DNA of 64,000 bases, taken from the NCBI RefSeq assembly GCF_000165485.1, contig NC_014623.1:434001-498000 (forward strand), in the 5' to 3' direction. Positions 34,460-42,930 of this stretch are shown here, piece by piece. The notes under the pieces were generated by a model, which saw only the letters and a list, made by a program, of their open reading frames with translations, ran no database searches and was not told the DNA's origin. The translations under genes and the position numbers were made by a program. Position 1 is the first letter of the stretch. Each line of letters starts with the position of its first letter. The DNA is from Stigmatella aurantiaca DW4/3-1. Its GTDB lineage: Bacteria; Myxococcota; Myxococcia; Myxococcales; Myxococcaceae.

Positions 34460-36006
34460 GGGATGTCCTTGTCCGCCCAATAGGGAGCGCGCAGCGCTCG
34501 TTTGAGCAGCTTGCCCGTGGGCGCTTTCGGCAACTCGGCAATGAACTCCACCGAGCGTGGTTTTTGATATGAGGCCAGGTGCTTGCGCGCGACGTCGAGG
34601 ATGTCCTCCTCGGTGGCCTTCTGGTCTGGTTTGAGCACGACAAAGGCCTTCACCGACTCTCCCCACCGCTCGTCGGGCACTCCAATCACGGCACATTCCA
34701 ACACCGCCGGATGCCTGCCAATCGCTTCCTCCACTTCGATGCTGTAGATTTTCTCGCCCCCCGAGATGATCATGTCTTTCAGCCGGTCGACGATGTAGAG
34801 GTAGCGATCGTGGTCCCAGGTCGCCACATCGCCGGTCCGCATCCATCCGTTCTGAAGGGTCGCGGCGGTCAGCTCCGGCCGCCGGAAATAGCCAAGCATG
34901 TTGGCCTCGCTGCGAACCACGATCTCGCCGGGAGTCTTGCCGTCACGCGGTACCTCGTGACCGTTCGGGTCCACGACTCGGATCCGGGTGCCAAACCCCT
35001 CGCGGCCACACGAGCGCAGCCGGTGTGGGTGAACCCCCCGTAGCGCGTCGCGGTGGTCCTCCTGGGACAGGAACGACATGGTCGTCCCTTCGGTCTGCCC
35101 GTAGCCCTGGATCAAACCACATGGGAAGGCCTCTGCCACCGCGCGGACGACCGCACTGGGCATCGGACCGCCGCCATACTGGATGTTGCGCAGACTCGAC
35201 AGGTCGTAGGAGTCAAACCCCGGCACCGCCAGCATCCAGTTGAGCATCGTGGTGATGCCGAGGAATGCCGAGACCCGCTCCTGCTCGATGACCGCCAGCG
35301 CCTGCTGGGCGTCGAAGTTCATCAGCACCACGGGGCAGCCGTGGGCCAAGTAGTTCATGGAGAGCACCACGGGGATATGGAACATCTGCCCGGTGAGCAA
35401 GTAGACGTCGGACGGCACAATCCGCTCCGCCACCGTTTGGTTGAGCATCCCGGCGGCCGCGCTGCGATGGGAGTGCACCACCCCCTTGGCCATTCCGGTC
35501 GTTCCCCCCGTGTAGAGGATGAAATAGGGGTCGGTATCACGGACCTGTTCGCACCAGGGCGGCTCGGAATCCGGCGCCGAGGCAATGAGTTCCTCGTAGC
35601 TGCCATCTTCCGTGGGCCCGTAGTAGAGCAGGCTGACCAAGTCGACGGCCCGGCCCAGCTCGCTGGCGACGTTCCGGAATTCGGCCGAGGCCACCAGGAC
35701 GGCGGGCTCGGCGTCGGTGACAAGTGTTCGCAGTGCGTCGGTGGACAGCCGCCAGTTCAGTGGCAACAGCACCAGGCCCGCGCGGCCCACCGCGAAGTAG
35801 AGTTCTTGGTATTCAATGCTGTTGCGGCTGAGTACGGCCACCCGGTCACCGGAGCGCAAGCCGAGTGCCCGCAGGCCGTTGGCCAGCCTGCGCACCCGGG
35901 TGTCCAGATCGGCCCAGTTGATGCGTCTCTGATGGGGGATGTCGATCAGCGCGGTTCGCTGGGGCGTGAGGGCCGCCCACTTGGCAGGAATCAGTCCGAG
36001 GTTCAT
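34456..36006 (-). CDS. AMP-dependent acyl-CoA/acyl-acid ligase
   Basis: A 516-residue ANL-superfamily ligase. The phosphate loop is YTGGTTGMAKGVVHSH, the A5 motif is QGYGQTEGTT, A7/A8 are GWMRTGDVATWD and YLYIVDRLKDMIISGGEKIY, and the A10 lysine is in APTGKLLKR near the C-terminus. All residues for adenylation and thioester formation are present. It would activate a carboxylic acid as AMP ester and transfer it to CoA or a carrier protein. It overlaps both neighbours by 4 bases and is the middle of a three-gene operon (SnoaL-like, ligase, KASIII-like). Confidence 0.92.
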   Translation of the reverse strand: MNLGLIPAKWAALTPQRTALIDIPHQRRINWADLDTRVRRLANGLRALGLRSGDRVAVLSRNSIEYQELYFAVGRAGLVLLPLNWRLSTDALRTLVTDAEPAVLVASAEFRNVASELGRAVDLVSLLYYGPTEDGSYEELIASAPDSEPPWCEQVRDTDPYFILYTGGTTGMAKGVVHSHRSAAAGMLNQTVAERIVPSDVYLLTGQMFHIPVVLSMNYLAHGCPVVLMNFDAQQALAVIEQERVSAFLGITTMLNWMLAVPGFDSYDLSSLRNIQYGGGPMPSAVVRAVAEAFPCGLIQGYGQTEGTTMSFLSQEDHRDALRGVHPHRLRSCGREGFGTRIRVVDPNGHEVPRDGKTPGEIVVRSEANMLGYFRRPELTAATLQNGWMRTGDVATWDHDRYLYIVDRLKDMIISGGEKIYSIEVEEAIGRHPAVLECAVIGVPDERWGESVKAFVVLKPDQKATEEDILDVARKHLASYQKPRSVEFIAELPKAPTGKLLKRALRAPYWADKDIP

Positions 36007-36428
36007 CCTGGGAGCCGATCGTCAGCGGGAAGGTCGAGTTCGAGGTGCCGGGTGCGCAAGCGCCAAGTCCCCTCAGTCAGAGCCACCTCGTCGGTATAGG
36101 TTCCGGTCGACAGCACCGTGAGACGTCTGTCACGCACCGAGAGCAGTGTCAGGTATGAGCGCGCGGCGGCCATGCCAGAACCGGTGGGACTGACCATCAG
36201 GTTCGTGCACACGTGCCGTCTGCGATCGTCCTGCGCCGCGGCGGAGCCGCGCATCAGGCGCATGATCTCCGCGTGACCTCGAAAGGGTCCAACCCTATCG
36301 CCGCCGGCGACTCTCAGCGTCAACGAAGCGTCTGGGGTGAAGCACTCGATGAGTGCGTCCCAATCGCGCTCATCATAGGCAAGCGCATACTCCGCCACCA
36401 AATTGGCGACAGATTCGTAAACAGACAT
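36003..36428 (-). CDS. SnoaL/NTF2-like protein
   Basis: A 141-residue cone-fold protein: LVAEYALAYDERDWDALIEC, then FTPDASLTLRVAGGDRVGPF, the FRGHAEIMRLMRG helix and WRLRTRHLELD at the end. Such proteins act as small cyclases, isomerases, dehydratases or binding proteins. The stop overlaps the start of the ligase gene (ATGA-type overlap), so a joint pathway role is likely. ATG 36428 (MSVYESV) is the start. It is the first gene of the operon and lies downstream of the repeat cluster at 36515. Confidence 0.8.
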   Translation of the reverse strand: MSVYESVANLVAEYALAYDERDWDALIECFTPDASLTLRVAGGDRVGPFRGHAEIMRLMRGSAAAQDDRRRHVCTNLMVSPTGSGMAAARSYLTLLSVRDRRLTVLSTGTYTDEVALTEGTWRLRTRHLELDLPADDRLPG

Positions 36429-36514
36429 GATGCCATTGCCAGGTGCCTCGAGCACCACGCCGCGCTGCTCCAGAATTCGCTTCTCCAAGCCGCTCTCCAT
36501 TGCCCATGCGAAGA

Positions 36515-36540
36515 TGTCACAGGTTGTCACAAGTTGACAC
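36515..36540 (-). promoter_or_regulatory. TGTCAC repeat cluster upstream of the ligase operon
   Basis: Two direct TGTCAC copies 10 bp apart (36515-36520, 36525-36530) and an inverted GTTGACAC (36533-36540) form a dyad TGTCA-CAAGT-TGACA about 90-110 bases before the operon's first ATG. It looks like an operator for a TetR- or MarR-type regulator. No regulator gene is adjacent. Confidence 0.5.
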
Positions 36541-36969
36541 ATGTCCGCCGTGCCCGCAAAAATTGTTGACCAGACATTATCGGCCGCCGTGATGCCGACT
36601 TGGGAATTCGTAACCAACGTCCGGCCGAGCAATGGCTGGCCGGCCGCCAGATTGGCACCGTCGCCGATGTCATCTTCTCTGGCCGCAACCTCGTCAACGG
36701 CGTCAAGGCTGGCTACTTCGTGGGCGTGGTGGATGACCCCATCCATGCGGCCCGCTGGATGGCTGTTCCTGGAAGCCGCCAGGTGATTAGCTCGCGGCTG
36801 CCATGATGCCGCCCGTCCCCCTGCTCACCTCTCCAGGTGGTCCGTGAGGCTCCACCATGCGCTCGTCGCCGCGACGGGAGACCGGACGACTATTGATAGG
36901 CCAGCAGAGGCTTGGTGGGGTGCAAGTTCCGCTGCCCTGCACACCCCATCAGCCCTTGTGCGGTGACCG
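36541..36969. other. Intergenic stretch upstream of the ligase operon
   Basis: About 430 bases without a supported gene. One plus-strand frame near 36690-36760 reads NLVNGVKAGYFVGVVDDPIH, but it has no convincing start, length or family. The operon promoter presumably lies at the lower end, around the repeats at 36515. Confidence 0.4.
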
Positions 36970-37626
36970 TCAGCGCGCGAGGGCCTCGTCGATGGTCTGC
37001 GCGAAGACGCTCAGCGGCTGTGCCCCGAGGAGGGGCTTGCCGTTGACGAAGAAGGTGGGCGCGGCAGTGACCCTGCGACGCTGGCTCTCCGTCCGTTCCA
37101 TGTCCACGTAGTTGTTCCAGGTACTTGAGTCCAGCGCTCGCTGGAAGCGCTCCACGTCCAGGTTCAGCTGACCGGCCAGCTTCTCCAGCGAGGCCCGGTC
37201 CAGCGTGTCCTGGTGGGCGAAGAGCGCATCGTGAAACTCCCAGAATTTCCCCTGCTCATGCGCAGCCATCGAGGCAACGGCCGCCAGGCGCGCGTTCTTG
37301 TGGGAGGGCAGCGGATTTTGCCGGAAGACAATGCGCACCTGCTCCCCGTACTTTTCGCGCAGGGCTTTGACCGTCTCCGCCCCGCGAGCGCAGAACGGAC
37401 ATTCGAAGTCCGACCACACCTCCACGGTCACCTTCGCGTCCGCGCTCCCCAGCGAGGGAGCCTCCGTGCGTGGCGTGGCGGAGATGGCCTGCTTCTCAAG
37501 GGACTCGCGGCGGAGCGGCTTGCATTCCTCTGGCGGATTCGAGGAGGACGGCGTGCTGGCGACGGCGGGCGTGGACAGACCCAACAGCGCGACCACAGCC
37601 GCGCCGGCGGACAGGAACGACTTCAT
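36970..37626 (-). CDS. DsbA-family thioredoxin-like protein (periplasmic)
   Basis: A 218-residue exported oxidoreductase. The signal peptide ends at VASTP (near residue 24). The active site is DFECPFCARG (CPFC, Cys76 and Cys79), followed by the helical insert typical of DsbA/BdbD proteins (AAHEQGKFWEFHDALFAHQD) and the cis-Pro loop VTAAPTFFVNGKPL. It would form or isomerise disulphides in secreted proteins, fitting the many Cys-rich lipoproteins nearby. It is a single gene; ATG 37626. Confidence 0.9.
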   Translation of the reverse strand: MKSFLSAGAAVVALLGLSTPAVASTPSSSNPPEECKPLRRESLEKQAISATPRTEAPSLGSADAKVTVEVWSDFECPFCARGAETVKALREKYGEQVRIVFRQNPLPSHKNARLAAVASMAAHEQGKFWEFHDALFAHQDTLDRASLEKLAGQLNLDVERFQRALDSSTWNNYVDMERTESQRRRVTAAPTFFVNGKPLLGAQPLSVFAQTIDEALAR

Positions 37627-37917
37627 GGTGGACCTCTTGAGTGCAATGAGAGACGCCGCTCCAGAGAGGGAGCCAGCGGCGCGGCTTCGTTCTCGCCGCG
37701 CCCCCAGGAGTGTCACGAGGCGCGCGCGGGTTTCAGCGTTTCGTCAGAGCGGCGTACCGGTGGCGCGGACAGGGTGCATCTCCGCACACCTGCGCCAATC
37801 GAAAGAGCCTGAAGGCCACGGACGCCAAGGCGTCCGGCACTCCTCTCATGGAAGCCAAAGAAACGGACACCTGCGCTCGACCCGGGCGTGGGCTTGTCGA
37901 GGCCCACGTCGGCCGGG

Positions 37918-38541
37918 TCACTCGGGAAGTTTTGCCCCCGCGAAGAAGCGCACGAGCGTCTCATGGACGAACGTTTCCGAGTAGAGGAGCAGCACCGTCT
38001 TGGCGCGTAGCAGGGCTTTGTATTGGGTCAAGACGACCGTGTTCTTCAGGTACGGCTGCTCTACTCCGGAAAGGCGGGTGTAGAGCTGAGTGGCTTCATC
38101 CGGTGTTGAGAAGGTGATGGCGATCAGTCCGAGGTGCAATGAAGTCGTCGCGCCTTCTTCGCTGACGTTCAGTTCTCTCCAGTCAACGCTCGCACTGGCA
38201 GGCAATGGAGCCTCGAAACTTTTGAGCAAGAATGCGCGCTTGTCGTCAGCCTTGGATCGATGCCCACAGACCCTGAAATCCACCCAGGTTTGAGATGCAA
38301 GGGAAATAAAATCATCCTCAATCTGCTCAACCAGTTGTTTGGGGCCGAGAGGGCTTGGTGTTGTTGCAGGAGCAGCCTTTTCTCCTCGGATGATAGCTTC
38401 CGGGACAGGAGGCGGGTTCACCTGAGCCGCAGTCCTGGAGGCGCTCTCTTGTTGAGCTCGTGCACGTTCAGCCTGAGACTCACAACCGACTGTCACGAGC
38501 AAAAACATCAGGACAAGAGGACTCGGATGGGCCTTGTTCAT
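37918..38541 (-). CDS. Hypothetical lipoprotein, possible periplasmic immunity protein
   Basis: A 207-residue lipoprotein: LVLMFLLVTVGC is the leader with lipobox. A Pro-rich linker leads to a mixed alpha/beta domain (IEDDFISLASQTWVDFRVCG, then IAITFSTPDEATQLYTRLS). No family is recognised. It starts only 8 bases after the end of the broken gene at 38550-38976, so the two are one operon. A lipoprotein after a small effector-like gene is the layout of periplasm-acting effector/immunity pairs; this is inference. Confidence 0.6.
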   Translation of the reverse strand: MNKAHPSPLVLMFLLVTVGCESQAERARAQQESASRTAAQVNPPPVPEAIIRGEKAAPATTPSPLGPKQLVEQIEDDFISLASQTWVDFRVCGHRSKADDKRAFLLKSFEAPLPASASVDWRELNVSEEGATTSLHLGLIAITFSTPDEATQLYTRLSGVEQPYLKNTVVLTQYKALLRAKTVLLLYSETFVHETLVRFFAGAKLPE

Positions 38542-38549
38542 GACAAGCT

Positions 38550-38976
38550 CTATCTGCTCAAAGGAGGACGTGTTGCTTGGTGGTAGTCAATGGTCATTTT
38601 CTTCGCTTGTCCAATCATCAGAAGCTGCTCTGCTCGACTCCTGGATGATGGTCCAGAGAGAGAAATTAACAGATCATTGAATTGATCGAAGCCTTGAGGT
38701 CCATTGCAAATCTCTATGCATCCGAGCCTTAATGCTGTGAGTTTGCTTGTCAGCGAGCCCAACTACTTGGGGAGTACTAAAGCCTTTCTTGAATTGAATG
38801 CCGAATCTGAGAGCCTCGAATTGACGGGATACGCTTTTTCCGCTTGTCTCTGTGCCCGAAACGGTCAATTCGTATGTTGGGATTGTGTAAATCCCCAGGT
38901 GCTGGCCATCAGGGTAAGCCCACGTCTTGGCCTGACCGATAACAGATTTTCCAACGATTAATTTTACCGGGCGCAT
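38550..38976 (-). pseudogene. Effector-like gene with internal deletion and frameshift
   Basis: The first part (VIGQAKTWAYPDGQHLGIY, then YELTVSGTETSG and FEALRFGIQFKKGF) ends in VGLADKQTHSIKA. The frame then changes near 38750, and a second segment RLGCIEICNGPQGFDQFNDLL, then ISLSGPSS and MTIDYHQATRPPL, follows directly. In intact relatives (from memory) a segment of roughly 40-60 residues lies between these parts, so both a deletion and a shift have occurred. The family is unnamed here; the G-C-I-E-I core recalls catalytic Cys motifs. It is lower in GC than its neighbours. Confidence 0.5.
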
Positions 38977-39253
38977 TTGGGTCCCCCCCTTCTCTTCGGC
39001 ATTGTTGCCGAGGGCTCATTGAATCGTCAACAACCATGGTCATTGTGGGACATGGCTTGGCAGAGTGATGGAGGAGCGCCATGGGTGGATGATGCCTGGG
39101 GTGTGCGCTAGGCTGGCGGACGCACCGTCCGAGTTTGCTCCATAGCTTGATCCGCACTTGTAGCCGGACGCGCATCGAGGCTCGTACGAGCCCACCCTTT
39201 CCGAAGTGCCCTTGTCGTAACGCAGGGCTGACTCCAGATCGTGGCAAATCCGA

Positions 39254-39833
39254 TTATTGGCTGGACGAGGGTTGAAGGAACAGCAGGTAGTGTTCGGGAA
39301 GTCCGTCGTACTCGGAGGCAATGGAGTAGCCTGCGGCCTGGGCGGCGGCGACCAACGGTGGCTGCATCGCCCGAAGGTGCGTCACCGCGATGCGGCCAGT
39401 CGGGCTCAGTGCGGAACGTAGCTTGAGCAGGAATGCCTCACGGTCTGAAAAGAAGTGCTCCACCTCGGAAAGAAGGATCAGGTCGTATGTGCCTGGTTCG
39501 TGGCCTGGTTCGTCCAGCTCAGCCTTCCGCACCACGACGTTCTTCCTCCCGGACACATGTGCGCGGATGTCCCGGAGAGATCGCCAGCGCGGCGACGAAC
39601 TTGGCGGGTTGGCGGGATCGGTCGTACGCGAGATCCACGCCTTCGACTCCCCCGACGCCATGCAGGTCGTCAGAGGGGTGCTCCGGTGAGGGAGCCTCGA
39701 TCGCCGTCCGGGCTGGCTCGCGACGCTTCCCCTCTCCGCCCTCGGAGCGACATGCGGCTGTCGAGGCCGTCGCGAGACAGAGCAACAGCCACGCGAGATG
39801 ACGGGGCGCTGCAGAAGCACGAGCGAGAGTCAT
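39254..39833 (-). pseudogene. Lipoprotein-type methyltransferase remnant
   Basis: From the ATG at 39833 a lipoprotein leader (LAWLLLCLATASTAAC) runs into HGVGGVEGVDLAYDRS, then AKFVAALAIS. A different frame from about 39600 carries the second half of a class I methyltransferase: YDLILLSEVEHFFSDREAF, then LRSALSPTGRIAVTHLRAM and a YLLFL end. The SAM-binding glycine motif between them is deleted. Intact members of this exported methyltransferase-like family are common in myxobacteria (from memory). Confidence 0.6.
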
Positions 39834-40086
39834 TCCGGTCACCGGGCCAGGGATGGGACAGCATGTAGTGGAAGTGCGGCGCCACCTGCAAGGCCGAGCC
39901 AGTGAACGGGATGCACCCACGGAGGCTGTTCTGCCTCCACGCTCGTCGGCGCTTCGGGGCAGAACCTCGCGGAAAGGGGCTGCGGATGTTCGAGGCAGGT
40001 GGAGGAAGTAACAGGAATATTTTGTTTAAGCAGAATTGCCGGATTTAGTAGGGTGGCAAGGAGACGACGCATCAGGGGGTACAAAA

Positions 40087-42282
40087 ATGAGGCAAGCGAA
40101 GGTACTTCTCACCACGCTGCTGGCATCCGTCGCGATGACCCGCTGCGGTGGTGCAAACGAGACTGCCGATGTGGCCACCGCGAGCACCCGCACGGTGAGC
40201 GTCAGGGTCAATGGCGTTGGGACCGGCCCGGTCCATGTCGCCCCGGCCAGCGCCGATGCGCCGCCGGGAAAAGCCGCCTTGTCTTGGGTGCCGCTGAGGC
40301 TGAACGCCTACTACTCCTTCGGCGTGACGACGCCGAACTATACCAACCGGGTTCTGAGGCACTATGAAAGCCTGGCACGCACGGACGTCCTCGGGACTTC
40401 GCCGGTTGAAAAGGCGGATTCCAGCTTCCGCGTTGTGCCAGGTCTGGCGGACAGCGGATGTTACTCGCTGCAATCGCAGAACTATCCGGAGAAATACCTG
40501 CGGCATGCCAGCTCGCGGGTGCGCATCGACAGCCGCGACAACACCCGGGGGTTTGACGAGGATGCCACGTGGTGCACGCGCCCGGGCTTATCGGGGCAAG
40601 GCGTGAGCCTGGAGTCGTACAACTTCCCTGGCCGCTACATGCGTCACGCCAACTCGGAGGTGTGGCTCGCGCAGCGAGGCGGCCCACTGCCCAGTGACAC
40701 GGAATACAGCTTCAATGATGACGCAACCTGGAAGGCCATCAGTCAAGCGGGCAGTGACTTCAGGGCCTGGGGTGAAGAGACCCTCTCGAAAATCGAGCAG
40801 GATTTCCGGAAGCCTGGCAGCAACCTCTACTTCGAAGGCGCGGACCGCCAGTCGACGGCGTTCCATTGGGGCGCGGGCGTTCAGCTTCACGCCTTGATCG
40901 CGGGTGGAAAAACGCAGCAAGCCGAAGCCTATGCGAACGAAATGCACCAGGCGTACTGGTGTAACACCAAGGGCCGTTGGGCGTATAACGCCGTGGCCTA
41001 TTCCTGCGGCGACCGGTACTACGATGACAATGCCTGGGTGGCCAAGGCGCTGATGGAATTGCACCAGAAGACGAACAACGCCACCTACCTGAACAGGGCC
41101 AAGGAGGTTCTGGCGTTCAGCATGAGTGGAGAGAATTCCGCGGGAAGCAATCCGAACGGGGGAATCCGCTGGCACGAGGGAGATACCGGCGGCCAATGCC
41201 TGTGCGCCACCGCGCCGACCGCGGTGGCCAACCTCATGGTCTACCGGGCCACCGGAACCCAGCAGTACCTGAACGATGGCTTGCGGCTCTACAACTGGGT
41301 CAAGGCCAATCGCTTCGGCTACGGCCCGGGCTACAGAGGGTACGAGAACGCCGTGATGACCCAGGCGGCCATCCTGTTGTTCCGGATCACCGGCAACTAC
41401 GCCTACCTGGAGGATGCACGCCACCTCGCGCTGGCCATGGAGTCGACGTACATCGATTGGCAGACACACGCCCTGAAGGAAACCGGGCAGTGGGGTGGGC
41501 ACGACATGACCAATGCCTACGTGGACCTCTACGAGACGGATGGGGACATCAACTGGTTGAACATCGTCGCGGGGTATCTCCAGTTCCTGCGGGACAATGG
41601 CAAGGATGCCAACGGCCGGTACCCCGAGGTCTGGAGCGATGTGGGGAAGCCCGGCAATCCTTTCCTGCTGTATCAAGCGTCCGCGGCCCGCGCGTTCGCC
41701 AGGATGGGGAACACCCGTGGCGGCACGGCCAAGCTGAGAGATCCGGTGGCCGTCTTCCAGGACTGCAACTACTCCGGGATCTGGGGCGCCGGTTTCTTGA
41801 TGGGCAGGTACACGCTGAGCGATCTCCTGTTCCACGGCATCACGGGCAAGGACATCTCCTCCGTGAGGGTTCAGCCCGGGTACAAGGTGACCTTCTACGA
41901 AAATGACAACTTCGGAGGTGCTTCCCTGGTGAAGACCGCGGACGATGGCTGCCTTGTCGGCGCGGGATGGAATGACCGCGTCAGCTCCATGGTGGTCGAG
42001 GCGGTGTCTCCGACGGTGGTGGTCTACAAGGACTGCAACTTCACCAACCCGGGGTTCAACCTGCCGGTGGGCAGTTACAATGAAGACACGCTGCGCACCC
42101 TGGGGTTGAGCCCCGATGTCCTTTCCTCCCTTCAGGCGGCCGATGGCTATGAGGCCGTTCTGTATGACGGCGGCCAGTTTGATCAGGCGTCCTACACCAC
42201 CGGCACGACCAGTTGTCTGGTCGGCGCAGGTTGGAACGACAAGGCAGCCTCGATCGTCATCAGGAAGAAGGCGTCTCCCTGA
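40087..42282 (+). CDS. Lipoprotein with AbfB-like sugar-binding, GH76 and crystallin-like domains
   Basis: A 731-residue exported protein. A short leader (LLTTLLASVAMTRC) probably ends in a lipobox. Residues about 70-220 form a trefoil like AbfB/CBM42 (two repeats with SYNFPGRYMRHANSEVWL-type strands). Residues about 230-540 are an alpha/alpha barrel of family GH76 with the acidic pair in DRYYDDNAWVAKAL (about residues 311-312), typical of endo-alpha-1,6-mannanases. The C-terminus holds two beta/gamma-crystallin-like repeats (VTFYENDNFGGASLVKTADD and EAVLYDGGQFDQASY). Fungal or yeast mannan is the likely substrate. The ATG at 40087 is the start. Confidence 0.82.
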   Translation: MRQAKVLLTTLLASVAMTRCGGANETADVATASTRTVSVRVNGVGTGPVHVAPASADAPPGKAALSWVPLRLNAYYSFGVTTPNYTNRVLRHYESLARTDVLGTSPVEKADSSFRVVPGLADSGCYSLQSQNYPEKYLRHASSRVRIDSRDNTRGFDEDATWCTRPGLSGQGVSLESYNFPGRYMRHANSEVWLAQRGGPLPSDTEYSFNDDATWKAISQAGSDFRAWGEETLSKIEQDFRKPGSNLYFEGADRQSTAFHWGAGVQLHALIAGGKTQQAEAYANEMHQAYWCNTKGRWAYNAVAYSCGDRYYDDNAWVAKALMELHQKTNNATYLNRAKEVLAFSMSGENSAGSNPNGGIRWHEGDTGGQCLCATAPTAVANLMVYRATGTQQYLNDGLRLYNWVKANRFGYGPGYRGYENAVMTQAAILLFRITGNYAYLEDARHLALAMESTYIDWQTHALKETGQWGGHDMTNAYVDLYETDGDINWLNIVAGYLQFLRDNGKDANGRYPEVWSDVGKPGNPFLLYQASAARAFARMGNTRGGTAKLRDPVAVFQDCNYSGIWGAGFLMGRYTLSDLLFHGITGKDISSVRVQPGYKVTFYENDNFGGASLVKTADDGCLVGAGWNDRVSSMVVEAVSPTVVVYKDCNFTNPGFNLPVGSYNEDTLRTLGLSPDVLSSLQAADGYEAVLYDGGQFDQASYTTGTTSCLVGAGWNDKAASIVIRKKASP

Positions 42283-42315
42283 GGGGGGCTTGCGCCCTGA
42301 AGCGCGGAGCCGCGC

Positions 42316-42873
42316 TCAGGCGCGGAACTCCTCCACGGCCGCGGCCACGTCCGAGAGGCGGGGGACCACCTGGGTGGCTCCCGCTCGCTTCAAGTCCTCG
42401 GCGTGGCCAGGCCAGGTGTGGCCGCCGCCCGTGAAGCCAATGACCCGCATGCCGGCCTCGACGGCCCCGGAGACGCCGTGCGCGGAGTCCTCGATGACAA
42501 GGACCTTCCGAGGCTCGACGCCGAAGACCTTGGCCGCGTGCAGGAAGACGTCCGGCGCGGGTTTCGAGCGGCCTACCTCGGGGGCGGAGAAGACATGGGG
42601 GCGGAAGTGCTCCCAGAGTCCGGTCGACGTCAGGCTGAGCTGAAGCCGCATGGAGCGGGAGTTCGAGCAGACGCAGCGCGGTCCGGTGAGCTGGCCGAGC
42701 TGCGCGTGCACCCCCTCGATGGGCTTGACGCCCTCCAGCCGTCGAGCGAGCTCCAGGGTGGAGCGCTGCCGGTAGTCCGCTGGCAGCGGACGCCCGAGCT
42801 GCGCATGGGACAGCCCGGTGAAGCGGGTGATGACTTCCTTTGGGGTGATGGCCAGGCCGAGTTCGGTCAACAA
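42316..42873 (-). pseudogene. HAD-type phosphatase lacking its N-terminus
   Basis: The 186 codons from the TTG at 42873 match a phosphoglycolate phosphatase-like HAD protein from the cap domain on: KEVITRFTGLSHAQLG, VCSNSRSMRLQLSL (motif II Ser), GRSKPAPDVFLHA (motif III Lys) and VLVIEDSAHGVSGAVEAG (motif IV). The first 20-25 residues with the nucleophile motif DxDGT are missing: upstream in frame is the terminator of the preceding gene. Without the nucleophile Asp the product cannot be active. A rearrangement at 42.9 kb removed the start. Confidence 0.7.
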
Positions 42874-42888
42874 ATCAGCGGGGAAGAG

Positions 42889-42919
42889 GCCTGGCGCCTC
42901 GCTGGGAGAAGCGCCAGGC
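42889..42919 (-). terminator. Hairpin terminator after the lipoprotein gene
   Basis: GCCTGGCGC (42889-42897) and GCGCCAGGC (42911-42919), loop of 13 bases, 12 bases downstream of the stop at 42931 on the minus strand, followed there by CTCTTCC. It lies across the point where the HAD gene lost its start. Confidence 0.7.
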
Positions 42920-42930
42920 GGTCGCGGCTG

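Noticed and set aside
36541-36806. Small plus-strand gene upstream of the ligase operon
   Set aside because: No ribosome site, no family, and all frames there are of similar quality.
39040-39253. Short minus-strand gene with several cysteines
   Set aside because: The translation is not coherent with any start or neighbour and overlaps the end of a decayed region.
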